Shown: positions 48,061 to 58,879, numbered from the stretch's first letter. The stretch is 64,000 nucleotides of DNA from Marivita sp. S6314 (GCF_023015985.1 NZ_JALKAO010000001.1:186001-250000), one strand, 5' to 3'. The notes: a model not told the origin generated them from the sequence alone. Numbers and translations: made by a program.

Positions 48061-49431
48061 TTACATCAATTTGCGGCGGCGTGTCACCTGAATATCCAAG
48101 TCCGTGATCTTCTTTCTAAGCGTATTTCTGTTAATCCCAAGTAAATCCGCACATTTTGCCTGATTTCCGCCTGTCGCTTCGAGCGCGATTTCGATCAAAG
48201 GGGCCTCAATCTCGCGCAGGATTCGCGGATACAGCCCCGGTGGCGGCAACATCGCGCCGTGCAGATCGAAGTAGCGGCGCAGATGGCGCGCCACCGACGC
48301 GCTCAGTTTTTCGCTGTCGCCCCCGCGCAGGACCGGTCCGGTGTCCGGCTGGTTGCCCAGCACGTTTTCCACCTCGGCCCGGCTGATCTCGTCACCGCGC
48401 GACGTCAGGCTCAACCGGCGGACGACGTTCTCCAACTGCCGCACATTGCCGGGCCAGCTATAGGCGCGGAACAGGTCCGCGGCATCGTCCGACAACCACC
48501 GCTTGGCCCCGCCCTCGCGTTCAGAGCGGGTCAGAAAATGCTCGCTCAGCAGCGCAATATCATCCACCCGTTCGCGCAATGCCGGCACCGCAATCGTGGC
48601 CCCGCTGATGCGATAATACAGATCCTCGCGCACCCCCGAGGACGACATCCCCTGCCCCGGATCGGCCTGGCTGGTCGCAATGAACCGCGGCACATGCTCG
48701 CCGGTCCCATCCATCATCCGCACGATCCGCGCCTGCACCTCGTCGGGGATATCGGCCAGCTCGTCGATCAGCAACGTGCCGCCCCGCACCCGCGCCAGAA
48801 CGCGCGCTGGACCTTCGATATCCGACAGATCGCTGGCCGTGACCGTAACGAATGGCAAGGATCGACGGTCTGAAAAATCGTGCAACGCCTTGGCGATCAG
48901 GGATTTCCCGGTCCCGGATTCACCACAGATCAGAACCGGCAGGTCGGTGTTCATCACCTTCGCCACCAACCGGTACAGCGCCTGCATCGCCGGGGTCTTG
49001 CCAATCAACGGCAGGTCTTCGGGCGCGTCATCCGCCGCCACGGTGGTGCTTGGCTGCGCACCGCGCATGCGCGAATCCAGCGCCTTGGCCGTCCGCTTCA
49101 TCAGATCAGGCAGATCAAACGGTTTCGGCAGGTAATCATACGCTTCCGCCTCCGCCGCCTGAATGGCCGTCATAATGGTATTTTGCGCCGAAATCACGAT
49201 CACCGGCAGATCCGGACGGTCCTGCGAAATCTTCGGCAACATCTCAAGCCCGTTGCCATCCGGCATGACCACATCGGAAATCACCACATCGCCCTTGCCC
49301 TCGGCCACCCAGCGCATCAGCGTCGTCAAAGACGACGTGGCGTGGACCTTGCACCCCGCACGGGTCAACGCCTGGGTCAGAACAGTTCGGATCGTGCGGT
49401 CGTCATCTGCAACAAGAACAGTGCCATCCAT
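48061..49431 (-). CDS. ntrC: Nitrogen regulation response regulator NtrC, Rhodobacter type
   Basis: A 456-residue regulator: receiver domain ([14 protein letters not shown] ... [12 protein letters not shown]), AAA+ domain with Walker [17 protein letters not shown] and Walker [15 protein letters not shown], and a C-terminal Fis helix-turn-helix ([20 protein letters not shown]). Between [12 protein letters not shown] and the Walker B there is a deletion that removes GAFTGA. Rhodobacter capsulatus NtrC, which likewise lacks this motif, activates sigma-70 polymerase. The ATG overlaps the ntrB stop by 1 bp. Confidence 0.94.
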   Translation of the reverse strand: MDGTVLVADDDRTIRTVLTQALTRAGCKVHATSSLTTLMRWVAEGKGDVVISDVVMPDGNGLEMLPKISQDRPDLPVIVISAQNTIMTAIQAAEAEAYDYLPKPFDLPDLMKRTAKALDSRMRGAQPSTTVAADDAPEDLPLIGKTPAMQALYRLVAKVMNTDLPVLICGESGTGKSLIAKALHDFSDRRSLPFVTVTASDLSDIEGPARVLARVRGGTLLIDELADIPDEVQARIVRMMDGTGEHVPRFIATSQADPGQGMSSSGVREDLYYRISGATIAVPALRERVDDIALLSEHFLTRSEREGGAKRWLSDDAADLFRAYSWPGNVRQLENVVRRLSLTSRGDEISRAEVENVLGNQPDTGPVLRGGDSEKLSASVARHLRRYFDLHGAMLPPPGLYPRILREIEAPLIEIALEATGGNQAKCADLLGINRNTLRKKITDLDIQVTRRRKLM

Positions 49432-50537
49432 CAGTGTGTGTCCTTTCGAGTGCGTGGGGCCTGCGGCAGCGAGATACGGAACCGGGTGGTGCCGGGTTCG
49501 GAATCCACCGCCACCCATCCGTCGTGGTCGGAAATGATCTTACTCACCAGCGCAAGGCCCAGCCCGGTGCCGTTTTCGCGCCCCGACACAAACGGGTCAA
49601 AGACATCGCCCTTGATCTCGGGCGGCAGTCCCGGGCCATCGTCGATCACCTCGACCTGCAACGGCAAGGCGTGCCCGGACCCATCGGCCCGCCGCAGGCT
49701 GTAGCTGTGTTCGTAATAGGTGCGCAGGCGGATCGTGCCGCCGGTCTTGGGATCGGCCGCTTCCGAGGCGTTCTTGATCAGGTTCATGACCACCTGAAGC
49801 AATTGGTCCGCATCGCCCTGGGCCAGAGGCAGCGACGGGTCATAATCCTCGATGATCGTCATATGCGCCCCGAACCCCAGCAACGCAGACCGGCGCGCGC
49901 GGTCCAGCACGTCATGCAGGTTAACCGGCGCGCGTTCGGGTTCCGACAGGTTGCCAAACTGCTCCACCTGCCCGAGCAGCTTCACGATCCGCCGGGTTTC
50001 CTCGACGATGAGGTCTGTCAGTTCCAGATCCTCGGTCTTGAGGTTCATGCTCAGCAACTGCGCCGCCCCGGTGATCCCGGCCAATGGGTTCTTGATCTCA
50101 TGTGCCAGCATTTCGGCCATGCCGATGGCGGATTTTGCCGCCGATTTCACCGTCTGGCTTTGGTTGACGCGTCCGGCCATTTCCCGCGGGCTGATCAGCA
50201 GGATCATGCAGCCGTCATGGCCCTGCAGCGGCGCGATTTGCAGGTTGCACACCAACGGGGCCCGGTTTGCCGTGCCAATATCCACATCGTTGACGAACAA
50301 GGGCGTGCCGTTTGCACGGGCGCGGGCAAGGCTTTTCTCCATCGGTGCATCGACGGTCAGACGGTCCCAGATCGACTGACCGCGCAACCACTTGGCCGAG
50401 TTGTTGATAAAGCCTTCCGCCGCCGGGTTCATGTCAAGAATACGCTCATCCGCGTCGATCACGATGGCCGGTGCCGGCAAAGACGACCAGATGGCCGCTT
50501 CGGTCACCATCGACGGACGATCCGCGTCTTCGGTCAT
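49431..50537 (-). CDS. ntrB: Nitrogen regulation sensor histidine kinase NtrB
   Basis: A 368-residue soluble kinase: N-terminal PAS domain ([24 protein letters not shown]), phosphoacceptor histidine in [21 protein letters not shown] near residue 145, and an ATPase domain with [19 protein letters not shown] and [12 protein letters not shown]. Normally controlled by PII protein. Overlaps the dusB stop by 4 bp, the nifR3-ntrB-ntrC arrangement known from Rhodobacter. Confidence 0.95.
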   Translation of the reverse strand: MTEDADRPSMVTEAAIWSSLPAPAIVIDADERILDMNPAAEGFINNSAKWLRGQSIWDRLTVDAPMEKSLARARANGTPLFVNDVDIGTANRAPLVCNLQIAPLQGHDGCMILLISPREMAGRVNQSQTVKSAAKSAIGMAEMLAHEIKNPLAGITGAAQLLSMNLKTEDLELTDLIVEETRRIVKLLGQVEQFGNLSEPERAPVNLHDVLDRARRSALLGFGAHMTIIEDYDPSLPLAQGDADQLLQVVMNLIKNASEAADPKTGGTIRLRTYYEHSYSLRRADGSGHALPLQVEVIDDGPGLPPEIKGDVFDPFVSGRENGTGLGLALVSKIISDHDGWVAVDSEPGTTRFRISLPQAPRTRKDTH

Positions 50538-51517
50538 GCAGCCTGCCTTCTGTCGCGCAGCAAGGCATCCGGCAGATGCGCCAGCACGGTTTTGGGGTCC
50601 TTGGAAGTCAGGATCGTCTTGCGCAACAGCGACGGCGTGCCCGCGTCGTCCATATACCAGCCCAGATGTTTGCGCGCGACGCGCCCACCCAGATCGGTCC
50701 CGTAAAAGCCCAGCATCGCGTCATAGTGCTCTGACACCATCTCGACCACACCGGCCCCGGTCGGGATGTCGGGGCGCGGCGTGCCGAACAGATCCGCCGC
50801 GATTTCCGCCAGTGTCCACGGCCGTCCCTGCGCACCACGCCCCACCATCACGCCATCCGCACCGCTTTGCGCCAGTGCCATCCGCGCCGACGCGGTGTCA
50901 ACAATATCGCCGTTGGCAATCACCGGGATCGACACCGCGTCCTTGATCTCTCGGATCGCGCGCCAATTGGCCTGTCCCTTATAGAACTGGCAGCGGGTGC
51001 GTCCGTGAATCACAATTATCCGAATACCAAGCGCCTCGGCCCGCTGTGCAAGCTCTGCCGCATTGTGGCTGGCGTCATCCCACCCCAAGCGCGTCTTCAA
51101 CGTGACCGGCACATCCACCGCCGACACCACCGCGTCGATCAGACGGCAGGCATGATCCAGATCGCGCAGCAGCGCCGATCCGGAATAGCCGCCCACGACC
51201 TTTTTGGCCGGGCAGCCCATGTTGATGTCAATCACCCGCGCACCCATCGCCGCGACCATCCGTGCCGCTTCGGCCATCGCGTCCGGTGTGCGTCCCGCAA
51301 GCTGAACCGACGTGTTCTCGATATCCGCCCCAAGTTCGGCTTTTTCGCGCGTGCCGGGGCGCGCGGTCAGGAATTCACCGCTGGCAATCATCTCGGACAC
51401 AACACGACCGGCCCCGAACCGCGACACAAGGCTTCGGAACGGCAGGTCCGTGATGCCCGCCAAAGGTGCGAGCAAAACGGGTGGTGAGATCAAATTGTGA
51501 GATCCGGTCGATGTCAC
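50534..51517 (-). CDS. dusB: tRNA-dihydrouridine synthase B (NifR3 family)
   Basis: FMN enzyme reducing uridine to dihydrouridine in tRNA D-loops. The 327-residue TIM-barrel protein has the catalytic cysteine in IDINMGCPAKKVVGGYSGSALL near residue 102, then VTLKTRLGWDD and HGRTRCQFYKGQANW. First gene of dusB-ntrB-ntrC; the next gene, ispF, is divergent. Confidence 0.95.
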   Translation of the reverse strand: MTSTGSHNLISPPVLLAPLAGITDLPFRSLVSRFGAGRVVSEMIASGEFLTARPGTREKAELGADIENTSVQLAGRTPDAMAEAARMVAAMGARVIDINMGCPAKKVVGGYSGSALLRDLDHACRLIDAVVSAVDVPVTLKTRLGWDDASHNAAELAQRAEALGIRIIVIHGRTRCQFYKGQANWRAIREIKDAVSIPVIANGDIVDTASARMALAQSGADGVMVGRGAQGRPWTLAEIAADLFGTPRPDIPTGAGVVEMVSEHYDAMLGFYGTDLGGRVARKHLGWYMDDAGTPSLLRKTILTSKDPKTVLAHLPDALLRDRRQAA

Positions 51518-51698
51518 GCAAACATTCCTTGGTGCTGTGGGTCTGAGCTACGCTCTGGGCGCAGCCCATTCAATGAATTTAGCCTCGAAAACAGACCACC
51601 CAAGACCATCTGCCTAATTATTGTGCAAACAGCCCTGAGTGATTGCGCAGCAGACAGACAATTCGTAGAGACATCGCCATACGAAAAAGGGATGCACC

Positions 51699-52178
51699 AT
51701 GAAGGTTCGACTGGGCAATGGCTATGATGTTCACAAATTCGGCCCGGGCGATCACGTCATCCTGTGCGGCGTAACCGTGCCGCATGATCAGGGCCTTGTC
51801 GGCCATTCGGACGCCGATGTGGGCATGCATGCCGTCACAGATGCACTCTACGGCGCGCTGGCCGCAGGCGATATCGGACGTCACTTTCCGCCCTCTGACC
51901 CACAGTGGAAAGGCGCCGCCAGCGACATCTTCCTGAAACACGCGGTTGCGCTGGCGCGCGATCAGGGGTTCGAGATTTGCAATGTCGATTGTACGCTGGT
52001 CTGCGAATTCCCCAAGATCAGCCCGCATGCCGATGCCATGCGCCACGCGCTGGCAGACATCATGGACCTGCCGGTGGCCGATATCTCGGTCAAAGCCACG
52101 ACATCGGAAAAGCTGGGCTTCACGGGGCGCGGTGAAGGCATTGCCGCGCTTGCGACCGCCGCACTGGTGGCGTCATGA
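51699..52178 (+). CDS. ispF: 2-C-methyl-D-erythritol 2,4-cyclodiphosphate synthase
   Basis: MEP-pathway enzyme for isoprenoid precursors. The 159-residue protein shows the zinc ligands [12 protein letters not shown] (D8, H10) and [20 protein letters not shown], and the C-terminal [15 protein letters not shown]. Many alphaproteobacteria have an IspDF fusion; here IspF is separate and no ispD precedes it. Confidence 0.96.
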   Translation: MKVRLGNGYDVHKFGPGDHVILCGVTVPHDQGLVGHSDADVGMHAVTDALYGALAAGDIGRHFPPSDPQWKGAASDIFLKHAVALARDQGFEICNVDCTLVCEFPKISPHADAMRHALADIMDLPVADISVKATTSEKLGFTGRGEGIAALATAALVAS

Positions 52179-52663
52179 TGCGCATGGTTGCGACCTTCTT
52201 CGGGGTGGGACTGCTGAAACCCGCGCCCGGCACTTGGGGATCACTGGCCGCCCTGCCCGTGGCTTACGCTCTCCTGCTGATCGGCGGCTTCTGGTTGCTT
52301 GCGATCAGCGCCTTTGCCGTCTTCTTTCTGGGCTGGATCGCCACCAAAGAAGTCACCAAGGGCAAAAAGGATCACGACCCGTCCTACGTGGTGATCGACG
52401 AAGTGGTCGGGCAATGGATTGCTCTCTTTCCAGTGGGTTACGGCGCATACATGATGCAAACCTCGGTCGAGGCGCTTTGGCCCGGCTGGATCACGGCCTT
52501 TGTGCTCTTCCGCCTGTTCGACATCACCAAGCCGTGGCTGGTCGGACGCGCCGACGCGCGCAATGACGCGCTTGGGGTGATGATGGATGACGTCTTTGCC
52601 GGGTTCTTTGCAGCACTTGGCGTGATCGCCCTGGCCGCCCTGGCGCATCTGGTGATCATGTGA
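52175..52663 (+). CDS. pgpA: Phosphatidylglycerophosphatase A
   Basis: Membrane enzyme that removes the terminal phosphate in phosphatidylglycerol synthesis. The 162-residue protein has [17 protein letters not shown], the acidic cluster [14 protein letters not shown] and [10 protein letters not shown], with four hydrophobic segments. Overlaps ispF and cinA by 4 bp each. Confidence 0.93.
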   Translation: MMRMVATFFGVGLLKPAPGTWGSLAALPVAYALLLIGGFWLLAISAFAVFFLGWIATKEVTKGKKDHDPSYVVIDEVVGQWIALFPVGYGAYMMQTSVEALWPGWITAFVLFRLFDITKPWLVGRADARNDALGVMMDDVFAGFFAALGVIALAALAHLVIM

Positions 52664-53133
52664 CCGATAACCTTGCCCAATCCGTATTGCGCCGCGCGTT
52701 AGAGCTTGGCGCAACGGTGACCACAGCGGAAAGCTGCACCGGCGGCATGGTGGCCGCCGCCATCACCGATATCGCGGGATCGTCGGACATCTTTGAACGG
52801 GGCTTTGTCACCTATTCCAACGCCGCCAAGACAGACATGCTGGGCGTCGCCGCCGCCACTTTGGACGCCTATGGCGCCGTGTCCGAGGAAGTGGCCTCGG
52901 AAATGGCCCTGGGCGCGTGGACAGCGGCGCAAGCCACCGTTGCGGTGTCCATCACCGGGATTGCAGGGCCCGGGGGATCGGAATTCAAACCCGAAGGCCG
53001 GGTCTGTTTCGGCATCGCCAGCAAGGACAGCGTACAGACCGAAACGGTGGAGTTCGGTGCGTTAGGCCGGGCCCATGTGCGCGCCGCAGCCCGCGATCAT
53101 GCGCTGCGGCTTTTGCTGACCGCGCTGTCCTGA
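52660..53133 (+). CDS. CinA C-terminal domain protein, nicotinamide-nucleotide amidohydrolase
   Basis: A 157-residue stand-alone CinA C-terminal (PncC) domain: TTAESCTGGMVAAAITDIAGSS, FVTYSNAAKTDMLGV, AVSITGIAGPGGS and GRVCFGIAS. Converts NMN to NaMN in pyridine-nucleotide recycling. GTG start overlapping the pgpA stop. Confidence 0.9.
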   Translation: MTDNLAQSVLRRALELGATVTTAESCTGGMVAAAITDIAGSSDIFERGFVTYSNAAKTDMLGVAAATLDAYGAVSEEVASEMALGAWTAAQATVAVSITGIAGPGGSEFKPEGRVCFGIASKDSVQTETVEFGALGRAHVRAAARDHALRLLLTALS

Positions 53134-53146
53134 TCTCAGGTCGCGC

Positions 53147-54463
53147 TTACCCCGGCAGGACCGTGTAAACGGTCAGATCGTCCGACCTGTCCAGACAGAG
53201 CCGCCAAAGCGCATCCGCGCGGTCTTGCCCCAGCAGCGCCGCCGCCTTGGCGCGCACCCTTGTTTCGCGGTCCCCAAGCGACATCGGCGCATTCAGATCA
53301 AAGCTGCGGTCATGCGTCCCCCCGGATCGCAGCGAGATCGTCACGCGGGCCTGCGTCTCCTCCAGCGCGGGATCGACCGCCACGGTCACCCGATCACGCA
53401 GCGCGACAAGCTCCGGCTGTGCGCACAGCGCGTCGTCATAGCTGTTCAATGCAGCAGTTGAATGGCCAAGCAGCGTCATGGCCGCGACGGTTGTATAGCT
53501 GAACTTCGCTCCAAGCCCGGTTGTCGGCGCGGGCTGGTTGCAGACGGTCATCCACCGGTCATGTGTGAGGATGTCGATCCGCTCCACTTCGCCGGCGTCG
53601 ATCTCCGGCATCAGTGCAAGCGCTTCAAGCGTGGCGTGAAGACCGTGGCAGCAGGCGTGGAACTTGTGGCGGACATCGGTAAACATCCAGTCCTGCCCAA
53701 GCCCCGCCAAGGCAGCCCCACCATCCCCCTCACCCGCATGGATCGCGCCAAAGCCCAACGCGCCCTCCAGCGCCAGTGGATTTGGGACAAATCCACGCGC
53801 AACCAAGGTTGCGGCCTCCACCCCGTTGGCAGCGGCCAGCCCGGCATTGAACGGCTTGCCCATGGTGCCGAACTGCGCCTTGAGCCCCGACGCGCGCGTC
53901 GCGGTCAGGCCCAGCGTTGCCGCGGTCTGGTCCGCATCGAACCCCATCAGGCGCGCGCAGGCTGCAGCCGCCCCGAACGCCCCCGCCGTTGCGGTCTGGT
54001 GAAACCCGGTCTGGTAATGCGACCGGCCCAGCCAGACACCCACCCGGATCGACACCTCCATCCCGATCAGTGCCGCCTCCAAAAAGGCCATCGTGTTGGC
54101 ATTTTCGCGTTCGGCCACGGCAAGGGCGGCGGAAAAGATCGCCACGCTGGGATGGCCGATATGGGCGAAATGGGTATCGTCGTAATCCAGCGCATGGCTT
54201 GTTGTGCCATTGCTCAATGCTGCTGCGCGCGCGGGCAGCTTGACGGTAGAGCCAAACACCGACGCCTGCGCCGCGCCGCCTTCGTCAAGCACCATGTCCC
54301 GGCAGATCCGCGACACCGGCTCATGGATCCCGGCCAGCCCGACGCTCAGCCAATCCAGCAGGGACAGGCGCAACACCTGCATCGCGTCGGCATCCATTGC
54401 GTCGGATGGGGTGTTGGCGGCGAACTCTGCCAGCCTTTGGGTAAATGGGGTCTCTGCGGTCAT
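53147..54463 (-). CDS. MmgE/PrpD family protein
   Basis: A 438-residue protein of the 2-methylcitrate dehydratase-related family, with GTTSHALDYDDTHFAHIGHPS near residue 88, YQTGFHQTATAGAFGAAAACARLMG, KFHACCHGLHATLEA and GAKFSYTTVAAM. Members include PrpD and itaconate-related enzymes; no prp or other catabolic gene is adjacent, so the substrate is open. Of two consecutive ATGs the second is better spaced from AGAGGAG. Confidence 0.85.
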   Translation of the reverse strand: MTAETPFTQRLAEFAANTPSDAMDADAMQVLRLSLLDWLSVGLAGIHEPVSRICRDMVLDEGGAAQASVFGSTVKLPARAAALSNGTTSHALDYDDTHFAHIGHPSVAIFSAALAVAERENANTMAFLEAALIGMEVSIRVGVWLGRSHYQTGFHQTATAGAFGAAAACARLMGFDADQTAATLGLTATRASGLKAQFGTMGKPFNAGLAAANGVEAATLVARGFVPNPLALEGALGFGAIHAGEGDGGAALAGLGQDWMFTDVRHKFHACCHGLHATLEALALMPEIDAGEVERIDILTHDRWMTVCNQPAPTTGLGAKFSYTTVAAMTLLGHSTAALNSYDDALCAQPELVALRDRVTVAVDPALEETQARVTISLRSGGTHDRSFDLNAPMSLGDRETRVRAKAAALLGQDRADALWRLCLDRSDDLTVYTVLPG

Positions 54464-54502
54464 CATGCGCTCCTCTTGCGGCGCAGAATGACCTGCCCGA
54501 GG

Positions 54503-54946
54503 TCAGGCGTAAAGCTCTGACGCGCGTCGTTCAAAGGCGCGCACGATGCGTTGCATCGCTTCGTAAAAAAACATGCCCGCCGCCCCCTGCAGAATGCGGT
54601 TCTTGAATTCGAAATCGACAAAGAACGTCACCTCCACGCCGTCCTCGACATCACGAAATGCCCAGTTCGAATGCATATGCCGGAACGGTCCATCCAGATA
54701 TTCGGTGTCGATCTTCTTTTGCTCGGGCCACAGCACAACCCGGCTGCCGAATCGTTCCCGGAACACTTTGAAGCTGATCACCAGATCGGCCAGCATTTCC
54801 TCGTGGTCACCGCGATCTTCGCGCGACCGGATGCGCGCCGCCGCCGTCCATGGCAAAAACTCTGGGTAATTGGCCACGTCCGCCACCAGCGCGTACATCT
54901 GATCTGCGGTGTACGGAAGGGTTCGGGTCTCGGAATGTGTCGGCAT
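54503..54946 (-). CDS. RatA/COQ10-type START-domain protein
   Basis: A 147-residue protein, [33 protein letters not shown] at the N-terminus and [12 protein letters not shown] near residue 115, typical of the polyketide-cyclase/START family that includes RatA and Coq10. RatA was described as a ribosome-association toxin, whereas Coq10 is a ubiquinone-binding chaperone; in alphaproteobacteria a quinone role is equally likely. Divergent from hpt. Confidence 0.85.
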   Translation of the reverse strand: MPTHSETRTLPYTADQMYALVADVANYPEFLPWTAAARIRSREDRGDHEEMLADLVISFKVFRERFGSRVVLWPEQKKIDTEYLDGPFRHMHSNWAFRDVEDGVEVTFFVDFEFKNRILQGAAGMFFYEAMQRIVRAFERRASELYA

Positions 54947-55030
54947 CTGCTCGTTTTTTTCGTATTGGGTTTTGATCGTGAAAGTGGCAAAGGATGTCGT
55001 ATTGCGCGCGCAAAAAATCAAGGAAAACCT

Positions 55031-55573
55031 ATGTCTGAGCGTCCTTATGTCATCGACGAGATGATTTCGGCCAAAGCGATTGCCGCGCGGATCGAAGAAT
55101 TGTGCAACGCGATACACGAGGAATTCCGCGACACGGACAAGCTGATCGTGGTCGGGTTGCTGCGCGGAAGTTTCGTGTTCATCGCCGATCTGGTGCGCGA
55201 ACTGGACCTGCCGGTCGAGGTCGATTTCCTTGAAGCCTCGTCCTACGGCGACAGCATGGAATCCAGCCGCGAGGTGCGCATCCTGAAAGACCTGCGCGGC
55301 CAGATCGAAGGCCGCGACGTGCTGGTGGTCGAGGATATCGTGGACACGGGCCATACGCTCAAACACGTCACGCGGCTTTTGAAATCGCGCAAACCGGGGC
55401 GCATGCGCACCATCGCCCTTCTCGACAAGCCGTCGCGGCGCGAAACCGATGTGGCGGCGGACTGGATCGGGTTCTCGATCCCGGACGAATTCGTGGTCGG
55501 CTACGGCATCGATTACGCGCAGCGCAATCGCAACCTGCCTTATATCGGCAAGGTGCGCTTCCCCGACGCCTGA
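55031..55573 (+). CDS. hpt: Hypoxanthine phosphoribosyltransferase
   Basis: Purine salvage enzyme, 180 residues, with [19 protein letters not shown], a [11 protein letters not shown] loop and the PRPP motif [17 protein letters not shown] near residues 98-114, then [27 protein letters not shown]. The last part is characteristic of Hpt, distinct from Gpt at 7.6 kb. Start ATG at 55031. Confidence 0.95.
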   Translation: MSERPYVIDEMISAKAIAARIEELCNAIHEEFRDTDKLIVVGLLRGSFVFIADLVRELDLPVEVDFLEASSYGDSMESSREVRILKDLRGQIEGRDVLVVEDIVDTGHTLKHVTRLLKSRKPGRMRTIALLDKPSRRETDVAADWIGFSIPDEFVVGYGIDYAQRNRNLPYIGKVRFPDA

Positions 55574-55599
55574 TCCCGCTACACACGCCCTGATCCGGA

Positions 55600-56469
55600 C
55601 TATCCGCGCCCTTCCAGCGCCGCCGCTTGCGGCTTGACCAGCTTGGCAACCGCATCAATGCACCGCGTGATCCGGTGGCTAGAGGCCAGGTCCCGGTAGC
55701 ACGCGACCCAGATCGGCACCGCGAAATCCACTTTCGGCGCAGATGGATCGCGTGCGAGGTCGGGATGGCCATCGCCCAGAATGCAGGGCAGGATCACACG
55801 ATACGATCCCGCGCCGGCAATCTGCGCCAGCGCGCAAAAGCTGTCAGCCGCCGACGCGATATCGGCAGGATCCACCTTGTCATCCATCCACCGTGCGGGG
55901 CGCGATTTGGACAACATGCCGTCCAGCCCCAGCCACGCCGCTGGCCCGGTCGCACCCGCCTTGCGATACACCGCAAACCCCATCTGGCCGATCTTTTGCC
56001 CCTGCAGGTCCTCTGGCAACGTCAGTGCCGGGCGCACGCAGATATCGGCGTTCAGTTGCGCCATATCCAGATGGGCATTGGATTGCACATAGACCAGTTT
56101 GTCCGGCGCAATCCGCCGGGACAAAGACGGAAAGATGCGCGCCAGAATGGTCTGGCAGAGGGAATCGGTGCTGGTCAGCCGCAGCACGGATCCTGTGCCG
56201 GACGCGGTGCCGCGCATCAGGTCTTCGACCTTGCGGACATGTTGCGCAGCAGACCGGGCCGCTTCGACCACCTGCGCACGATCGGTGCGCAATTTGTAGC
56301 CGGTTGGGCTGCGGTCAAACAGCGGACCGCCGCTGGCCTCTTCAAACGCGGTGATGCGGCGCAGGACGGTGGCATGGTTCACGCCAAGCGCCTTGGCCGC
56401 AGCGTTCACGGACCCGGATTCCGCTACCGCGAGCACGTATCGCAAATCGTCCCAGTTCAGCTTGTGCAT
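55600..56469 (-). CDS. LysR family transcriptional regulator
   Basis: A 289-residue regulator with an N-terminal winged helix (WDDLRYVLAVAESGSVNAAAKALGVNHATVLRRITAFEE) and an effector-binding region (ADICVRPALTLPEDLQGQKIGQMGFAVY). It is divergent from a cytochrome c pair with about 100 bp between starts, so it may control those genes. ATG at 56467-56469 preferred over an ATG seven codons upstream. Confidence 0.88.
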   Translation of the reverse strand: MHKLNWDDLRYVLAVAESGSVNAAAKALGVNHATVLRRITAFEEASGGPLFDRSPTGYKLRTDRAQVVEAARSAAQHVRKVEDLMRGTASGTGSVLRLTSTDSLCQTILARIFPSLSRRIAPDKLVYVQSNAHLDMAQLNADICVRPALTLPEDLQGQKIGQMGFAVYRKAGATGPAAWLGLDGMLSKSRPARWMDDKVDPADIASAADSFCALAQIAGAGSYRVILPCILGDGHPDLARDPSAPKVDFAVPIWVACYRDLASSHRITRCIDAVAKLVKPQAAALEGRG

Positions 56470-56567
56470 TAATGTGGACCCCTTTTGCAATTTTTAACAA
56501 TTTTTTCGTCTTAGGGGCGAGTCATACTACCTTTTGAAGACAACATATTTTCGGGGAGACGAACGTG

Positions 56568-57032
56568 ATGAAACGACATCTGACCTTTGCACTGGCATTC
56601 GCGGCTCTGGGCTGCGGCACCGCTGTTTACGCGCAGGAGGACTTTTCCGCGCAACTGAAAGCGCGGCAGGGGCAATTCCGCATCATGGCGATCAATCTTG
56701 GCATTCTTGGCGGCATGGCCAAGGGCGAGATCGAGTATAACGCAGAGGCGGCACAGGCTGCGGCGGACACGCTGGTCGCCGTGTCAATGATCCAGCAGGG
56801 GCCGATGTGGCCTGAAGGGTCGGACGACATGTCCATTGATGGCACCCGCGCACAGACCACGATCTGGGAAGAAAACGACGACTTCCTGTCCAAATGGATG
56901 GATTTCGGCACCGGTGCTGCCGCGATGCAGGCGGCCGCAGGTGGTGGGCAAGCCGCACTTGGCCCGGCGATGGGTCAGATCGGCGGGACGTGCAAAGCCT
57001 GCCACGACAAACACCGCGCTCCGGCGAACTAG
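56568..57032 (+). CDS. Cytochrome c' / c-556 family protein
   Basis: A 154-residue periplasmic protein: signal peptide ending TAVYA-QED, a four-helix-bundle pattern and a single C-terminal heme site CKACHDKHR near residues 144-148. The C-terminal position of CXXCH is the hallmark of the class II cytochromes c. Followed after 6 bp by a diheme cytochrome. Confidence 0.88.
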   Translation: MKRHLTFALAFAALGCGTAVYAQEDFSAQLKARQGQFRIMAINLGILGGMAKGEIEYNAEAAQAAADTLVAVSMIQQGPMWPEGSDDMSIDGTRAQTTIWEENDDFLSKWMDFGTGAAAMQAAAGGGQAALGPAMGQIGGTCKACHDKHRAPAN

Positions 57033-57038
57033 GCTGTG

Positions 57039-57920
57039 ATGCGGCGTCTTCTGGGGTTTGGTCTGATCGCTGCATCCGCCGTTGCGGCGGCGGGGCTGAT
57101 CGTGACCCGCGCCGCGCCGGTGGATGCGGCGCGGTTCGATGGGTTGGACGCGGATGCCACACGCGGGGAACAGGTGTTCATCGCGTCCGGATGCGCGTCC
57201 TGTCATGCCGCCCCCGACGCCGAGGGAGACGCCAAGCTGATTCTGGCCGGGGGCGAACGGCTGGAGTCGGATTTCGGAACCTTCGTGGTGCCCAACATCT
57301 CGACCCATCCCGACGCCGGGATCGGCGACTGGACCCTGGATCATTTCGCGTCCGCCGTGCTGGCGGGCGTGTCCCCGGACGGCGCGCATTACTACCCATC
57401 ATTTCCCTACGCGTCCTATGCCGCGATGACGGATCAGGACGTGGTGGACCTGTGGGGCTACATGCAAACCCTGCCGGCGGACGCCACACCCAGTGCGGAA
57501 CACGAAATGGGCTTTCCGTTTAACATCCGGCGGTCAGTTGGCGTCTGGAAACAGCTTTATCTCGATGACAGTTGGGTGGTGACGGACGTGGCCACCCCCG
57601 AGATCGAGCGCGGACGCTATCTGGTCGAGGTGCTCGGCCATTGCGGCGAATGCCACACACCGCGCACCGCGCTGGGTGGGATGGATACGTCCCGCTGGCT
57701 GGCAGGCGCGCCAAACCCCTCGGGCAAAGGCCGCATCCCGTCGCTTGCGCCGGGCGACTTCGATTGGGCCGCCACGGACATCGCCTATTATCTGGAAACC
57801 GGATTTACCCCCGATTTCGACAGCGCCGGAGGCCATATGGCGGCTGTTGTGACAAACTTTGCCCAGCTGCCCGCAAGCGACCGGGCCGCTGTTGCCGCTT
57901 ACATCATAGCGCTGCCCTAG
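57039..57920 (+). CDS. Diheme cytochrome c
   Basis: A 293-residue exported protein with an N-terminal hydrophobic segment (GLIAASAVAAAGLIV) and two heme sites, CASCHAA near residue 52 and CGECHTP near residue 202, each followed by a class I-type domain. The layout resembles cytochrome subunits of alcohol/aldehyde-type dehydrogenases, but no such dehydrogenase is adjacent. It likely passes electrons with the cytochrome c' encoded just upstream. Confidence 0.87.
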   Translation: MRRLLGFGLIAASAVAAAGLIVTRAAPVDAARFDGLDADATRGEQVFIASGCASCHAAPDAEGDAKLILAGGERLESDFGTFVVPNISTHPDAGIGDWTLDHFASAVLAGVSPDGAHYYPSFPYASYAAMTDQDVVDLWGYMQTLPADATPSAEHEMGFPFNIRRSVGVWKQLYLDDSWVVTDVATPEIERGRYLVEVLGHCGECHTPRTALGGMDTSRWLAGAPNPSGKGRIPSLAPGDFDWAATDIAYYLETGFTPDFDSAGGHMAAVVTNFAQLPASDRAAVAAYIIALP

Positions 57921-57922
57921 GC

Positions 57923-58879
57923 TCAGGCGCCGGCCTTGGCCAGCTTGGCTTCGCGGTTGGCCCGCAGGCGCGCGAAATCGTCACCCGCGTGATAGGACGA
58001 CCGGGTCAGCGGCGTTGCCGACACCATCAGGAACCCCTTGCCGAATGCGGCTTTCTCGTAACCTGCGAACTCTTCAGGCGTGACGAACCGATCCACCGCA
58101 TGGTGCTTGGGCGTCGGCTGAAGGTATTGGCCAATGGTCAGGAAATCCACGTCTGCGGCGCGCATGTCATCCATGACCTGTCCGACAGATTGGCGATCTT
58201 CGCCCAATCCAACCATGATTCCGGATTTGGTAAAGATCGACGGGTCGATCTCTTTCACCCGCTGCAACAGCCGCAGCGAATGGAAATAGCGCGCGCCGGG
58301 GCGCACTTGCGGGTAGAGGCCCGGCACGGTTTCAAGGTTGTGGTTGAACACATCCGGACGCGCCGCCACGACCACTTCCAACGCTTCGGGACCGCATTTC
58401 AGGAAATCCGGTGTGAGAATCTCGATCGTCGTGTCCGGCGCACGATGCCGGATCGCGCGGATGGTCTGGGCAAAATGCTCGGCCCCGCCATCGGCCAGAT
58501 CATCGCGGTCCACAGAGGTGATGACCACATGGTTCAGGCCCAGCTTTTGCACCGCATCGGCGACACGTCCCGGCTCAAACGCATCCAGCGTGTCGGGACG
58601 GCCCGTGGCGATGTTGCAGAAGGTGCAGCCCCGCGTGCAGATATCGCCCATAATCATCATGGTCGCGTGACCCTGTGACCAGCATTCGCCCGCGTTGGGA
58701 CAGCCCGCTTCCTCGCAGACCGTGACCAGCTTGTTTTCGCGCATGATCTCGCGCGTTTTGTTATAGCCTTCGCCCGTGGGCGCTTTTACGCGGATCCAGC
58801 TTGGCTTTTTCGGCTGCGCATTGTCCGGGCGATGGGCTTTCTCCGGATGGCGCTGTTCGGGTATCTTGAGGTCACGCAA
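57923..58879 (-). CDS. lipA: Lipoyl synthase
   Basis: Radical SAM enzyme that inserts two sulfurs into octanoyl groups of dehydrogenase E2 and glycine-cleavage H proteins. The 318-residue protein has the auxiliary-cluster motif [13 protein letters not shown] near residue 55 and the radical SAM motif [10 protein letters not shown]. No ATG is available before residue 46; a TTG at 58877-58879 ([14 protein letters not shown]) fits the family N-terminus. The conserved GTATAC motif lies 22 bp upstream. Confidence 0.96.
   Translation of the reverse strand: MRDLKIPEQRHPEKAHRPDNAQPKKPSWIRVKAPTGEGYNKTREIMRENKLVTVCEEAGCPNAGECWSQGHATMMIMGDICTRGCTFCNIATGRPDTLDAFEPGRVADAVQKLGLNHVVITSVDRDDLADGGAEHFAQTIRAIRHRAPDTTIEILTPDFLKCGPEALEVVVAARPDVFNHNLETVPGLYPQVRPGARYFHSLRLLQRVKEIDPSIFTKSGIMVGLGEDRQSVGQVMDDMRAADVDFLTIGQYLQPTPKHHAVDRFVTPEEFAGYEKAAFGKGFLMVSATPLTRSSYHAGDDFARLRANREAKLAKAGA

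Noticed and set aside
54503-54946. RatA as a toxin-antitoxin pair with the adjacent genes
   Set aside because: No RnfH/RatB-like partner is adjacent, and the family overlaps with Coq10 quinone-binding proteins.
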